From Thunnus maccoyii (taxonomy: Eukaryota > Chordata > Actinopteri > Scombriformes > Scombridae), in assembly GCF_910596095.1 (NCBI RefSeq), contig NC_056548.1, positions 4,675,151 through 4,739,150 on the forward strand: a stretch of 64,000 nt of DNA. The letters run 5' to 3'. Positions 1-12,800 of the stretch are shown here, piece by piece (position 1 is the first letter of the stretch; every line of letters starts with the position of its first letter). The notes beneath the pieces are model-generated. The model was not told where the DNA came from and ran no database searches. It worked only from the letters and a program-made list of their open reading frames with translations. Made by a program: the position numbers and the translations under genes.

Positions 1-2010
1 TGAGAGTGCACTTATGACCTACTGGAGTATGTGGAGAATGAGGGGAAGACAATTGCAGGCAAGAGGGTGCTGTATTCAGGCCAGACTGCTCAGTATCATT
101 TTAGGATATTTCCTTTCATACATTGACATTGTCAGTACAAATTCTGCCCCATGTGCATGCTGAGCATTTTTGAAAGAAACATAATAGGGAGGCTATTTGG
201 GTAGATGCAAGAGACACTGCACCTTAAATTATCACCAAATCTACTTCTCCAGCAGTACCGGTATTACAGAAATATTTTCTGCAAGTATGTTTCATGCATA
301 AGTTGTAACAAAGCAATAGCAACCAGACCTTAGTTAAAGTGATATAAATAAAAACCTTTGCTCATCGTCCCTTTGAAACCAGCCAACAGTATGAGTCCTC
401 CGCTCGCTGCTGAAAGACAGACTTTACATGTGACAAGTTATCAGAAACACCACTTTCCATACAATCAAACCGGCAGTTGCTGTTGCCATGGGGACGAGCG
501 ATTGAGATTTTATGCTTCTGATTGTCTGAGTAGTGCACTTTGCCTGAGCGCACGAGGCCCAAAGCTGATTCGGGGGTATTCATGTGTGCCGTTACGCAGT
601 AATTACCGCCGTCAGGACGGGGCCGCGTTGTTGTGAGACTTCTCTGTGAAACCTGGAATTGCTTCTGCCCTTCATCATCGCGGCTCTGAGACAATACAGC
701 CTTTATTCCTCATCTGAGGCTCGTATTGTTCCCCTGGAGGGAATCTGTGCGGTCACTCCGGCCGGTCTCATGTCCTGGTTATAAAAGAAAAGTCTCTGCT
801 GCTCTGTAGGTAGACACTGAGGACGCCTGTGGAGGTCTGCACATGATTTCAGTCTGATGACTCTGTTTTCAAGAAGTGCATTCACTCTGCAGTGATGTGA
901 AGCGTAAAAGACACAGGAATTTAAATGCTGAATAATAATTCCTTATTTAAGCCATTAGGTCTGAACAAGGTTATCCACGTGTTAATGTCTGCCTGTTTAC
1001 TCTGCGGGAAGCTGCTTCACTTCTGCCTCAGCAGAGAAATGAAATGTTAAGACGTTTGTCTCTTTACATTTACAGTTGGTTCAAGATGAAAGTGTTTGAA
1101 CTGGTGGTTGAAATTTCAACATCTAACAGTTTAAAATAGCGTTCTTTAGAAGTATTCAGCTGAATCATGAATTAAAGTCTTTGACCAAAGCAAACTCTGG
1201 ATGACTGGAGGTTTTTTATGCTCGACAGATCAACAGAAAATTGATCAACAACTACTTTGATAATCAAATAGTGGCTCTCACATTGGGAATTTGTTACTTT
1301 TCTTGGTCCTACATTAATGTGAATGTAACAGTATAGTAATATGTTTTTTAACATTAAATTTTAAATTGACCCTAAAGTTAGTGACAAAGATTCCTGAGCA
1401 GTGAATTAAAGTAACAGGGCTTCAATTGACAATTATCTTCATTATTGTATTACTAAGTAATTAGTTCTTTGGTCTATAAAATGCCAAAACTAATAGCTGG
1501 TACCAACTACAAGTAAAAGGAATCCAACCCAATTTCCTTAATTTTTTCTCTAATTAACAATCAAAAAGGTGAAAATTATTAAATTTAAAAATATATGAAA
1601 AAGAGAAAAGCAGTACATTTTCACATTTTACAAGCTGTAACCTCTTTTCTTATTATTCTTATTATTTTGCCGTGTTCAGGATGTTTGCTGTCTGCTCCCC
1701 TGCTGTCTGTGCGTGTGTGTCTGTTTGACCGAGGGCGGGGCTGAGTTACGCACACGCGCAGGCAGAGCAGAGAGGCCGCAGCGGACAGGATAAGCAGGTG
1801 TTTCAGCTGCATTCATACAAAATCCAGCAATGCGGCACCTTCCCTCAGGGTTGTGCAGAGGTGTGGGTGTGTTTATTTGTGCTTTGGAACGTAACTGCTG
1901 TGAAACAATAAGAAAATAATGTTTTATTCATTTGATTCACGGCTTTGTTTTCACTACTGCTGCTCGCTCTCTTCTTTCACTCTCTCTCTCTCTCTCTGCT
2001 CTCTCTCGCT
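1..2010. other. Left flank, no gene recognised
   Basis: I see no gene here. Short open frames on both strands between 360 and 890 have no recognisable domain and overlap one another antisense. A TATA-like ttataaaag lies near 779 but has no convincing exon downstream. AT-rich stretches around 1210-1270 and 1420-1510 resemble decayed pieces of the hAT-type miniature elements annotated elsewhere in the window. A CT-rich microsatellite occupies about 1977-2008. Confidence 0.4.
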
Positions 2011-2085
2011 CTGGTGTCGTTGAGCCAGGGAGGAGGAGCCAACTTTGAACGCAGTGTTTACAAACACCAACCGACAAATCCTGCA
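2011..2085 (+). repeat. Dispersed repeat, copy 1
   Basis: A block of about 75 bp starting ctggtgtcgttgagcc and ending near ccgacaaatcctgc recurs at 23231-23319 with scattered differences. The second copy runs slightly longer. It has no coding signal, so I read it as an interspersed repeat fragment of unknown class. Confidence 0.6.
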
Positions 2086-2104
2086 TAGGATATTTAGCCA
2101 ACTT

Positions 2105-2414
2105 TAGGGCTGCAACTAACAATTATTTTCAATATCGTCTAATCTGCTGAATATTTTTCCAAATAATCAATTAGTTGAAAATTGTGAAAAAATGTCGATC
2201 ATCGTTTCCCAAGGTGGCGTCCTCAACTGTCTTCTTTTGTCCACAACCCAAGGAAATTAAGTTTACTGTCAACGAAGACTAAAGAAATCAGAAAATGTTC
2301 ACATTTGAGAAGCTGGAAACAGAGAATTTGGAGATTTTTTTTCTTAAAGAGTGACTCCAGACAATTAATCAATTATCAAAATAATCTATTAATCAACTAA
2401 TCGTTGCAGCTCTA
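2105..2414 (+). mobile_element. hAT-type miniature element (MITE)
   Basis: The element starts tagggctgcaactaac and ends cgttgcagctcta, giving imperfect terminal inverted repeats of about 15 bp. The inside is AT-rich and non-coding. It shares most of its length with the interrupted copy at 33311-34218, including the stretch ending ttttgtcc. The YAGRG-type ends are typical of hAT elements. The flanking octamers match only partly (gccaactt and cccaaaac), so the target duplication has decayed or was never clear here. Confidence 0.65.
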
Positions 2415-3178
2415 CCCAAAACCATCACAGCTCCCTGATGTACTTGCGCCTACTAATGTCTTTTAAAAAAATTTGATTTCCACATGAAACACACCCATAT
2501 CTCCAGAAAATTACTCTGCATGCCCAGTGTCTCCTTTTCCATCCTTGCTGATTGTCTCTTCAGATGGAAGCTTTACATCACGGATTAAAATTCCTCCTCT
2601 CTTCTTTTGTCCATCACGGGTTTCATCATGGTGGAGACTGTCGAGTTAAAGAGGAAACGGCACCCGAAAGCAAAAAGTGGCTTCCACCGCACCCTCCAAA
2701 CCCCACTCCAGGAGTCTGACGGGCAGTTTAATCCCACTATTTTAATTTTTGCAGATAGTACTGTATATTGATGGGATGTTGCAGGAATGACCGCCCCACT
2801 CTCTCCCTTCCTATCGCCCCAGCTGCAGTTCAAACACTTTTTTTCCATTTCTGCAACTAAATCAGAGCCAGCAGCAGCCAACACCACCACCTCCTCAGCT
2901 GCAGGTTCCTCAGATAAATCCAGTGAGTTTCTTACTGCCCAAGGACATAAAAAAAATTCAATCCGTGGCCAAATATAGTGATATTCTTCGTTACTTACCA
3001 TACAGCCTTGCAAATGCTCCATTGGTGTATTTCTATTGAAGTTTAATTTGATTCCTCCTGTTTTCGCTGCCCTAATTCACATTTCCTGTTCTATTTTTAC
3101 GCGTAGTCAATGTTTTAATAGCACAGAAACTTATTTTCATTCATTTTTATGCATTTTAACATATATATGATTAAAAAT

Positions 3179-3213
3179 GACTGTACTCCAATGTGCAGGA
3201 TTGGAGTACAGTC
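3179..3213. repeat. Perfect 13-bp inverted repeat
   Basis: Arms gactgtactccaa and ttggagtacagtc are exact reverse complements separated by a 9-nt loop. It would fold into a stable cruciform or RNA hairpin. It is too short for a microRNA precursor and has no terminator role in this context. Confidence 0.75.
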
Positions 3214-3539
3214 TTACCTGCTTGGCAAACAACAGGTAGCCTGTTTACTGCAGGTGGCAGACACTATTAATAGATTTAAATAAATACTGGCACCTATATA
3301 AAACAGTTTCTGCTACACCTACACTTGAACAAACACTATTCAGGCTGATCAGTGCACAATCCCACACTCTGAGCATCACCAGTGCGTAAAAATCACAAGG
3401 AAAAGCAGCTTTTATGAATTTTCCTAAACCTTCAAGGTGCAGTTTTAATTATTAAAACTGATTAATCATTCAGGTACTTATAAAAATTGATAAAAGCAGA
3501 TTCTAATTTAGTATCTGAAATGAAGTACCGTGTGTCTGA

Positions 3540-3830
3540 CTGTTTCCAGAGTGGTGAAAAGGCGGATAAAAGCTCCGTACCTGTCCGCGGGCTGATCCAG
3601 TGTCTCAGAGCAGGAAGGTCTCCGTCCTCCGCAGCTTCATCACACTGATGCTGCTGCTGCTGCTGCTGCTGCTGGTGGTGAGGATGATGATGGTGGTGAT
3701 GATGATGCAGGCTGTTGTGGGCGACAGGCGCGCAAGGCTCCCGGTGAAGTTGCCGCTCGCATCAAAGTGTTCAGAGCCTGCGCAGTGGAGCACCGGCGCT
3801 GCCTTCGATGACTATCGGAAACCTTAGTAT
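3540..3830 (-). other. GC-rich island, possible 5' exon
   Basis: This is the only GC-rich stretch in the first 6 kb. On the minus strand it ends in a plausible splice donor (ccgcggacag followed by gtacgg). It has one open frame through His and Gln runs encoded by the CAT/CAG repeats. An in-frame stop sits just before that frame and no good start is visible, so coding is doubtful. On the plus strand a 60-residue frame starts with a leucine run made by (CTG)n. It may be a 5' untranslated exon and promoter of a gene lying further left on the minus strand. Confidence 0.2.
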
Positions 3831-4737
3831 TACGGGATGAAGATTGCAATCCCAACCTTTTCCTGTCAGACGTACCACCAAATGTGTCCATTTGAAATGC
3901 TTTAAACTGTATGTTGTTTAAAACTGTTAATCATATAAAAGTGTACAATAGATTCATTGTGTTTTGTGTTACTAACACTTGAGGAAGCAGAACCTGGACA
4001 TTCCATCCATATATTCAACTATTTCAACTTTTTATCAATTACTTTTAGCTAATTATTTCAACTCTTCATCCATTACTTTAAACTATTACACACACTTTCA
4101 ATTCCATCACTTATTGTTCAGGTGTTATAGCTGACTGAATGTGTGAAGCCTTTTTTTAAAATCACAGTGTAATTTCTATTATTTCAGATTAGTCGAGTGT
4201 ACTCCACACTCTTTCCACCCTCTGGCAACCGCAGAAGTACCCTGATTGGAATTCACTGTTGTATATGAACAAACACCCCTGCCCACATGGTCTACTGTTT
4301 GCTTTTTTTCCCCGTAAATGTCTTTTTTGTCTTTTATTCAAAGTGCATTTGTTTTCTACTTTTAACTACTGCTCTGTTGTATTTGTGTGTACCTTCTTTT
4401 TGCCATTTCGTTTATCTATGTAAAGCATCTTTGAGTAAAATGTATTACAATAATTTGTATTATTGCATTTAGGTTTGAGCCCTTTACTTCTAATGAAGCA
4501 AAATCTTACTGCTACTGCATACAATGATATTTTATTCAATAGTTCCACAAACAGTTTGGGGAAGATTTCCACATACTTTTGGCCATGTAATGTATTTAGG
4601 ACAATTCAGATTAAACACTGATTCCTTTCTTTTCCGACCTAAGGGGAAAGTGACATAACCAGATTGGACCTAATTTGCCAACTATTATGTTTTTTCTGTC
4701 AAGTGAAATGACTCATTCTCACCAGTTTACTTGCTGT

Positions 4738-4753
4738 TGCTAGAAGGCGCTGT
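4738..4753 (+). promoter_or_regulatory. CTCF-like motif
   Basis: The stretch ttgctagaaggcgctg fits the YAGRKGGCGC core of the vertebrate CTCF consensus. It lies about 1.2 kb beyond the probable 3' end of the ahnak2-like gene. Similar cores occur at 5528-5543 (reverse) and 23578-23593 (reverse). This is a motif match only. Confidence 0.25.
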
Positions 4754-5527
4754 ATTTATTGAACTGCAACAAAGTTATGACATATTCAGTTCAACACTTG
4801 AAAGTGATGAAATGTTGGAGTGCAAAACTAACAGCTACAATAAAGGACTTTTTTTTATTTATTTCAGGTGTCTTGGGAGTTTAAGCAGGTGCTGATCATG
4901 TGTTTTGAATTTTGGTGGAGGGAATGACCCCTTGGTTCACACATACAGCTAATTTACAGTTTACAGTTACAGTTTAATAACTGCCTGTGATGCGTTTTGT
5001 TGTTCTTAATTATGTTCTTACCATTCTAAATAGTTGTGTGTTCATACCTGGTGAGCGGTGAGCATGTTCCCTTCTCCATCTCGTCGCTTGATGAAACACC
5101 ACACCAGCCATCAAAATACTTGTTGTGGTGTCCATATTATTCTAATCAAGTAAGTCTCTTGAAGCTACACTTTACGAGGAGCACCTGAAGGCAGCACCTA
5201 ATCAGCAGTGAGGCGAGCAGCCGTTGATGAGTTTAATTGTTAGCGGCTGCTTTTGTCAGGTAATTTGTCACATTTTATACCATAAAACTAAAACTGGGTG
5301 ACACATTAGACGTCGTCTCTTTTATATTTGACTCTATGGCGGTTAAGTAAAGTTAGTGAAGGGTTTTACTGGTATATAATGGCAGCTATCAACCAGCACA
5401 GCAGTGATTAGCAAAGAAACGTTTCATTTCACCGTGTGTTACAGAGATAATAGAGATGTAGAGATAATTCACTTTTTTTAAACCCCAGGTACACAGTGGT
5501 AGTTAAACAATATATTTGTGAGCTATG

Positions 5528-5543
5528 TCTCCCTCTAGTGTGC
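5528..5543 (-). promoter_or_regulatory. CTCF-like motif, reverse
   Basis: The stretch tctccctctagtgtgc contains ccctctagtg, the reverse complement of the CTCF core cactagaggg. It lies about 0.8 kb from the forward-oriented match at 4738, so the two would be in opposite orientation. Confidence 0.22.
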
Positions 5544-5689
5544 AAATACAGATGTTCTCCTGAATAACTGTCAGCCTCTTTTTGACACTTTTAACAGTTG
5601 AAAAGGAGTTTGTGAGCTACAATTTACTTGGTTGGCAGTGGGATAGTTAGAACAAAATGTGTAGAAACTGGCATAAAGTACAGTAAGGT

Positions 5690-5865
5690 GAGAGGAGGGA
5701 AGATGTCCCTATTAAAGGACAGTTCACAGTTTCACAGTGAAAGAGGTTTTCCTCGCTGTAATCATTCCTCCTGTTCATACTGACTATTAAAAGATCCCCT
5801 TCAAATGTGCTTTCAATGTAAGTGATGGGGGGCCAAAATCCACAGTGTGTCCACACAAGCACAAA
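5690..5865 (+). mobile_element. Half copy of fold-back element
   Basis: About 170 bp, from aaggacagttcac to the stretch ending cacagtgtgtccacac, match the left arm of the large inverted-repeat element at 45622-46264. Only one arm is present. It lies immediately downstream of the probable polyadenylation site of the ahnak2-like gene. Confidence 0.6.
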
Positions 5866-5952
5866 AAAGGTTTGAAACTTACTGACGTGAAATCCAGATC
5901 ATAACTCTGTCATCACCGGCTTCAGACACAGTTTTGCATATAATATTATTTC

Positions 5953-5958
5953 TTTATT
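5953..5958 (-). terminator. Probable poly(A) signal of ahnak2-like gene
   Basis: The plus strand reads tttatt, which is aataaa on the minus strand. It lies about 0.92 kb after the stop codon of the giant exon and just before a transposon fragment. That makes it a reasonable, but unproven, end for the transcript. Confidence 0.4.
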
Positions 5959-6876
5959 GTGTATAACTTTGCAAACATGTTGAGTTAAAGCCTACATCAG
6001 AGTCAGAATACAAACAGGAGCAGTAATCAAATAAAAACTCCAGAGGTCATTACAAGCTATTTACACTGCCAGTTCAATATTCCCACTTTATACAGTGATA
6101 TTGAAAGAGAACATATTGTTGATATATTTTTACTGTAGCAAATTAGATTCTAAGCAAAATATTAATAAAAAATATAGTTGCAGTAGTACACTTTAGCATT
6201 TAATTTCAGCTTTGCATTGCTATTGTTCCTTTACATTTTAGCTACATTAACAAGAATATCTTGGTGATACATGTACATATGCACTTTTCCTGCCACATAA
6301 TACACTATTGTATTGTAGGTGTTCTCTACTGTTATCTTTACAGTGAAATTATTGTAAACATTTTGGAATGTCAGTAACATTGATCATTTTTTGCAACAGT
6401 CTTGTTCAAATTTTACAGTCAAATGCACTGGTGATTATCATCTTATAAAGTAAGAGCACAAGTAACTCGGTATTTTAAGACTGTACATTAAAAACTATGA
6501 AACGACAAAGATTTTGATAAGCAAAAGACATGGCTTACTTAGCAGGGATATTTGGTGAAGCCCTGTCATAATTCGCAGTTAGGGCACTTAGTTATGCAGC
6601 TTATTAACAACTTTATCACATTTTCAGTGTGAATTATATTAATCTCTTTCTTTATAGGTCAACAACATGTAACCAGAGATTGAAGTTAACACCTAAAGAC
6701 TGACGAATTCTGTGACTGGTAAGTTAAACCTGCTAACAGTCTTTTTCAGTCGCCAATCTGTTTTCTATCTCACCTTTCTGTTGCATGACTATGACCAGTG
6801 AAATTCAGAACCCGCCAGTCATTGATGCTAGGCAACCAGGAACGTTATCTTTAGATGTAGTTTACATCAAGTTATT
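5959..6876 (-). other. ahnak2: Probable 3' UTR of ahnak2-like gene
   Basis: This AT-rich non-coding sequence lies between the stop codon of the giant exon and the nearest minus-strand aataaa. It holds no repeat that I recognise, unlike the sequence just beyond it, which fits a retained 3' UTR. The boundary depends on which poly(A) signal is used. Confidence 0.4.
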
Positions 6877-9800
6877 TCACTTCTTAGCGCCATCAAAAAA
6901 CCTCATTTTCTCAGAGTGCACAGAGTCTTTTAGTCGTTGAATGGATGTTGCTGTCTCATCTGAGATGGGCTCAGCAGAGTCAAATATATGTGTAGTTTGT
7001 TTAGTTTTAACAATTGTTTCTTTGCTTTCACTCGATGTTTCCCTAACTAAGAGTTTCTCGAAGACTGTTCTCCTGCCACTTTGTGTGTTTTCAACAGTCC
7101 ACGATGCAGCTTCTTTAGCCTCTGATTGCAGGGGAAGGCCTCCAGCCGATTGGACTTGGACAGCGGTTAGAATCTTGGCCTGCTGTGTTTCTGGGGTCGC
7201 TTGTATGTTTGATGTAATGACGTGAATTTTTCCAGATTCCAGTCTGAGCGTGTCCTCTGATGAAGATGAAAGTCCAGATGACAGAATGGTGATTTTCTCA
7301 GGCAAGTTGGGCTCAACTGATATCAGCTCAGTCCTAGTGGTGGAAGTAATAATGTTACTATGCATCTCTCCAAGCCCTGTTTTAAAGTTAGGATCTGAAT
7401 ATTTGACAGTTACCTTGGTTGGGGAAGATAAGGACAGGCCAACATGCTCACTTGTCATTGTAGAGCTAATATCAGCAAAGGCATCTGATGACTGGACAGA
7501 ACAGGTGGGACTTATTTCCTCATCCACTGTTTCCCCTACTGGGCTCTTTTCATCCTTGTGCTCGTCTTTTTCGGAAACCTTTGCAGGTTCTGATGGAGAG
7601 GACAGTCCAAATTTGGGGAATTTAAACCAGCCTGTCCTCTCAGAACTTTTGGTAGTATCTTGCTTGGTATTTGTTTCCGTTCCCTTTGCCTCTTGCTTTT
7701 TGAGTTCAGCTGTTTCATGAACTTCCTTTGAGGTGTCAAGATTTTCCTCCTCTTTGTCCGTTTTTGGCACATCAAATTCAACATCAATATTCTTGAGGAT
7801 CTCACCAAATGATGTCAAAGTCATTTTTGGTGATTTACTCTCTTCTTTGGGTTCAACCTCCATCTCTAGCTGATTATCTTTACATTCTGTGTCAATAGAG
7901 ACATGTTCATCTTCAGTTTTGGGTCTTGAAAAATTCAGCTTTGGCATTTTAAATAATGATAGTTTGAATTTACTTGGAGAGCCAAGACCCACACTGTCAG
8001 TCTCAGCCTTTGGTGTTTCAGAATCTGATACTGCTACTTTGGAGACATCCGTTTTAATATCAACACTTGGACCTTTGATATTGACAGTAACATCCTCCTT
8101 AATTTTAGCTCCATCTGTTTCAGTTACTTTGTCCACATCAGGTGCTTCTGTGGTGACATCTTGGGAAGCACCTCCAAATTTCGGCATTTTCAGTGTTGGC
8201 ATTTTAAATTTCATTGGTGACCCTCCAACATCTTTTGACTTAGCTTCAATCTCTGAAGATTTAATTTCCACATTAGCTGACAATTCTTTGACTTCAGCTT
8301 CTGGGAGTTTGACCTCTGCTTTAACTTCTGGCAGTGTAACATCTACGTCTTTCTGTGGTGCATTTGAATCAACTTCAGGTCCTTTTGCTTTTGGTAGTGC
8401 TATGCCAAATTTTGGCAACTTAAACTTGCTTCCTTGTCCATCATGTTCAGCTTCAAGCTCAGGATCTTTGATTTCCATTTCAGGTTGTTTTACTTTCACT
8501 TCTCCCTCTGGAAGAGAAACATCAACATGTGGAAGGTCAGCACTGACTTCGGGTTCTTTAACACTGGACTTTGAAAAAGAAAATCTCGGCAGGGAAAATC
8601 TAGGTTTTTTCAAGTTTGCATCAACTTCTTCAGCAGGTGGCTCTTCCATCGAAATAGCCATCGAAGGTCCTTTAATTTCAACATCTGGTACACAGACCTC
8701 TGCTTTCAACTCTGGTGATGTAACATCAACTTTGGGTGTTTCAAGGTTGACATCAACATCAGGAGCTTTACCTCCTGTCCTTGAAAACGAAAATCTTGGA
8801 AATGCCCAGTTTGGTCGTTTCGACATAGCCTCATCCTCAACTGATGCATCAGGTACTTCAGATTGTTTGACTTCGACATCTGGCAGTTTGACCTTAGCTT
8901 TAGCCTCTGGTACTGGGACATCAACGTCTTTTTTTGATAGACTTAAATCAACTTCAGGCTCTTTTACTTTTGGCATTGAGATGCCAAACTTCGGCATTTT
9001 AAACATGCTCCCTGATCCCTCTTTAGGTACCTCCAGCTTTGCTTCGTCAATTTTAATGTCTTTGTTTACATCAGGTGTTTCCACACTGACCTTTGGAGTA
9101 GCAGCTCCAAATTTGGGTAACGTGAATGTTGGCATTTTAAGTTTTGATGGAGATCCTTCAACATTACCTGTTTGAGCTTCAGTTTCAGGAGCTTTAATTT
9201 CCGTTTTAGCAGACGGTTGTTTCTTTTTCACATCTGGAAGTTGAACCTTAGTTCCTGGGAGTGTGACATCTACATCTTTCTTTGATGAGCTTAAATCAGT
9301 TTCAGGCTCTTTTACTTTTGGCATTGAGATGCCAAACTTCGGCATTTTAAACATGCTCCCTGATCCCTCTTTAGGTACCTCCGGTTTTGCTTCGTCAATT
9401 TTAATGTCTTTGTTTACATCAGGTGTTTCCACACTGACCTTTGGAGTAGCAGCTCCAAATTTGGGTAATGTGAATGTTGGCATTTTAAGTTTTGATGGGG
9501 ATCCTTCAACATTACCTGTTTGAGCTTCAGTTTCAGGAGCTTTAATTTCCGTTTTAGCTGACGGTTGTTTCTTTTTCACATCTGGAAGTTGAACCTTAGC
9601 TCCTGGGAGTGTGACATCTACATCTTTCTTTGATAAGCTTAAATCAGTTTCAGGTCCTTTTCCTTTTGGCATTGAGATGCCAAACTTCGGCATTTTAAAC
9701 ATGCTCCCTGATCCCTCTTTAGGTACCTCCGACTTTGCTTCATCAATTTTAATGTCTTTGTTTACATCAGGTGTTTCCACACTGACCTTTGGAGTAGCAG

Positions 9801-12800
9801 CTCCAAATTTGGGTAATGTGAATGTTGGCATTTTAAGTTTTGATGGGGATCCTTCAACATTACCTGTTTGAGCTTCAGTTTCAGGAGCTTTAATTTCCGT
9901 TTTAGCTGACGGTTGTTTCTTTTTCACATCTGGAAGTTGAACCTTAGCTCCTGGGAGTGTGACATCTACATCTTTCTTTGATAAGCTTAAATCAGTTTCA
10001 GGTCCTTTTCCTTTTGGCATTGAGATGCCAAACTTCGGCATTTTAAACATGCTGCCTGATCCCTCTTTAGGTACCTCCGGCTTTGCTTCGTCAATTTTAA
10101 TGTCTTTGTTTACATCAGGTGTTTCCACACTGACCTTTGGAGTAGCAGCTCCAAATTTGGGTAATGTGAATGTTGGCATTTTAAGTTTTGATGGGGATCC
10201 TTCAACATCACCTGTTTGAGCTTCAGTTTCAGGAGCTGATTCTGGGAGTGTGACGTCTCCATCTTTCTTAGATAAACTTAAATTAATTTCAGGCCCTTTT
10301 ACTTTTGGCATTGAGATGCCAAACTTTGGCATTTTAAACTTGCTTTCCTGTCCATCTACTTCTGCATCACCTTTTGGTGGCTTAAGCTCCACTTCAGGTT
10401 GTTTGGCCTCCACATTTTCTTCTGGAAGAGAAACACCAACTTCTGGGAGACTGACATCGACCTCAGGCTGTTTTGTACTTTGCTTTGAAAATGAAAATAA
10501 TGAAAATCTTGACTTTTTCAATTTGGCATCAGGGTCCATAGCAGGTGCCCCCTCTATTGAAATATCTGAGGATTGTTTGATGTCAATATCTGGAAGATGT
10601 ACATCTGTTTTGGTTTCTGGTAATGTAACGTCAACTTTTGGGACATCAAGATTGACTTCAGCTTCAAGGGGCTTAACACTTGTCTTTGAAAATGAAAATC
10701 TTGGTAATGTCCAGCTTGGCTTTCTCAACTTGGCATCACTCTCTATTATTGGTTCCTGTGATACTGAAATTGAGCCTGTGGGCTCTTTGATTTCAACATC
10801 AGGGATTTTGACTTCAGCTTTTGCTTCTGGCAATGTTAAATCTGCTCCATCCACTTTAATGTCTTTGTCCACATCAGGTACTTCTACACTGACCTGTGAA
10901 GTAGCACCTCCAAATTTGGGTAATTTTAATGTTGGCATTTTGAATTTTGATCCTTCAGTGTTACTGGTCTGAATGTCAATTCCAGGAGCTTCAATTTCCA
11001 CTTTGGCAGAAGGTTCTTTTACTCCAACATCAGGAAGTTGAACTTCAGATTTGGCTTCTGGTAGCGTTACATCTACATCTTTCTTTGATAAGCTTAAATC
11101 AATGTCAGGCCCTTTGACTTGAGGAATAGAGAAACCAAGACTTGGAAGTTTAAACTTGCTTCCCTTTCCCTCATGTTCAGTTCCTGTAAGTTTCACATCT
11201 ATTGATGGGCCATCAGTGTCAATACTGGGTGCTGCAATGTTAACTGCAAGAACGTCTCCAGGAATTTTAATGCCCGCTCCATCAATTTTAATGTCTTTGT
11301 CCATGTCGGGTACTTCTATGGTGGCACTTGGAGTACCAGCTACATCAGGTGCATCAGGTACTGAAACGGCAGCTTCAGGTTCATTGACTTCAACATCTGG
11401 CAGCTTGAACTCAGCTTTAGCCTCTGGTAATGGGACATCTATGTCTTTCTTTGATAAACTTAAATCAATTTCAGGCATTTTTACTTTAGGCATTGAGATG
11501 TCAAACTTTGGCATTTTAAACTTGCTCCCTGATCCTTCAAGATCACTTCCTTTAGCTTTCACATCTACAGATAGGCCTTCAGTGTCAATGCTGGGTGCTG
11601 TAACATCCACCATAGCTCCCTCTTTAGGTACCTCTAGCTTTGCTCCATCAATTTTAATGTCTTTGTTTACATCTGGTACTTCCACACTGACCTTTGGAGT
11701 AGCAGCTTCAAATTTGGGTAATTTGAATGTTGGCATTTTAAGTTCTGATGAGAGTCCTTCAACATTACCTGTTTGAGCTTCAGTTTCTGGAGCTTCAATT
11801 TCTATTTTGGCAGGCTGTTGTGTCATTTTGACATCTGGAAGTTGAACTGCAGCCTCTGGGAGTGTAATATCTACATCTTTCTTTGATAAGCTTAAGTTAA
11901 TTTCAGGCCCTTTTACTTTTGGCATTGAGATGCCAAACCTTGGCATTTTAAACTTGCTTTCTTGTCCATCCAATTCTGCATCACCTTCTGGTGGCTTAAG
12001 CTCCACTTCAGGTTGTTTGACCTCCACATTTCCTTCTGGAAGAGAAACATCAACTTCTGGGAGACTGACATCGACCTCAGGCTGTTTTGTGCTTTGCTTT
12101 GAAAATGAAAATTTGGGTAATGAAAATCTTGACTTTTTCAATTTGGCATCAGGGATTTTGACTTCAGCTTTTGCTTCTGGCAATGTTAAATCTGCTCCAT
12201 CCACTTTAATGTCTTTGTCCACATCAGGTACTTCTACACTGACCTGTGGAGTAGCAGCTCCAAGTGTAGGTAATTTTAATGTTGGCATTTTGAATTTTGA
12301 TGGTGATCCCTCAGTGTTACTGGTCTGAATGTCAATTCCAGGAGCTTCAATTTCCACTTTGGCAGAAGGTTCTTTTACTTCAACATCAGGGAGTTGAACT
12401 TCAGCTTTGGCTTCTGGTAGTGTTACATCTACATCTTTCTTTGATAAGCTTAAATCAACGTCAGGCCCTTTGACTTGAGGCATAGAGAAACCGAGACTTG
12501 GCAGTTTGAACTTGCCTCCCTTTCCCTCATGTTCAGTTCCTGTAAGTTTCACATCTATTGATGGGCCTTCAGCGTCAATGCTGGGTGCTGCAATGTTAAC
12601 TGCAAGAATGTCTTCAGGAATTTTAATGCCCGCTCCATCAATTTTAATGTCTTTGTCCATGTCGGGTACTACTACAGTGGCACTTGGAGTACCAGCTACA
12701 TCAGGTGCATCAGGTACTGAAATGGCAGCTTCAGGTTCATGGACTTCAACATCTGGCAGTTTGACCTCAGCTTTAGCCTCTGGTAATGGGACATCTATGT

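Larger units (their letters stand above)
2415..5680. other. Intergenic stretch
   Basis: No gene is recognised. The stretch contains a perfect short hairpin at 3179-3213, a GC-rich island with CTG/GAT trinucleotide runs near 3540-3830, and a CTCF-like motif near 4738. The remainder is AT-rich single-copy-looking sequence without a supported reading frame. Confidence 0.4.

Noticed and set aside
358..694. Overlapping 92- and 110-codon frames on opposite strands
   Set aside because: Neither has a domain, a signal peptide or splice context, and they overlap antisense.
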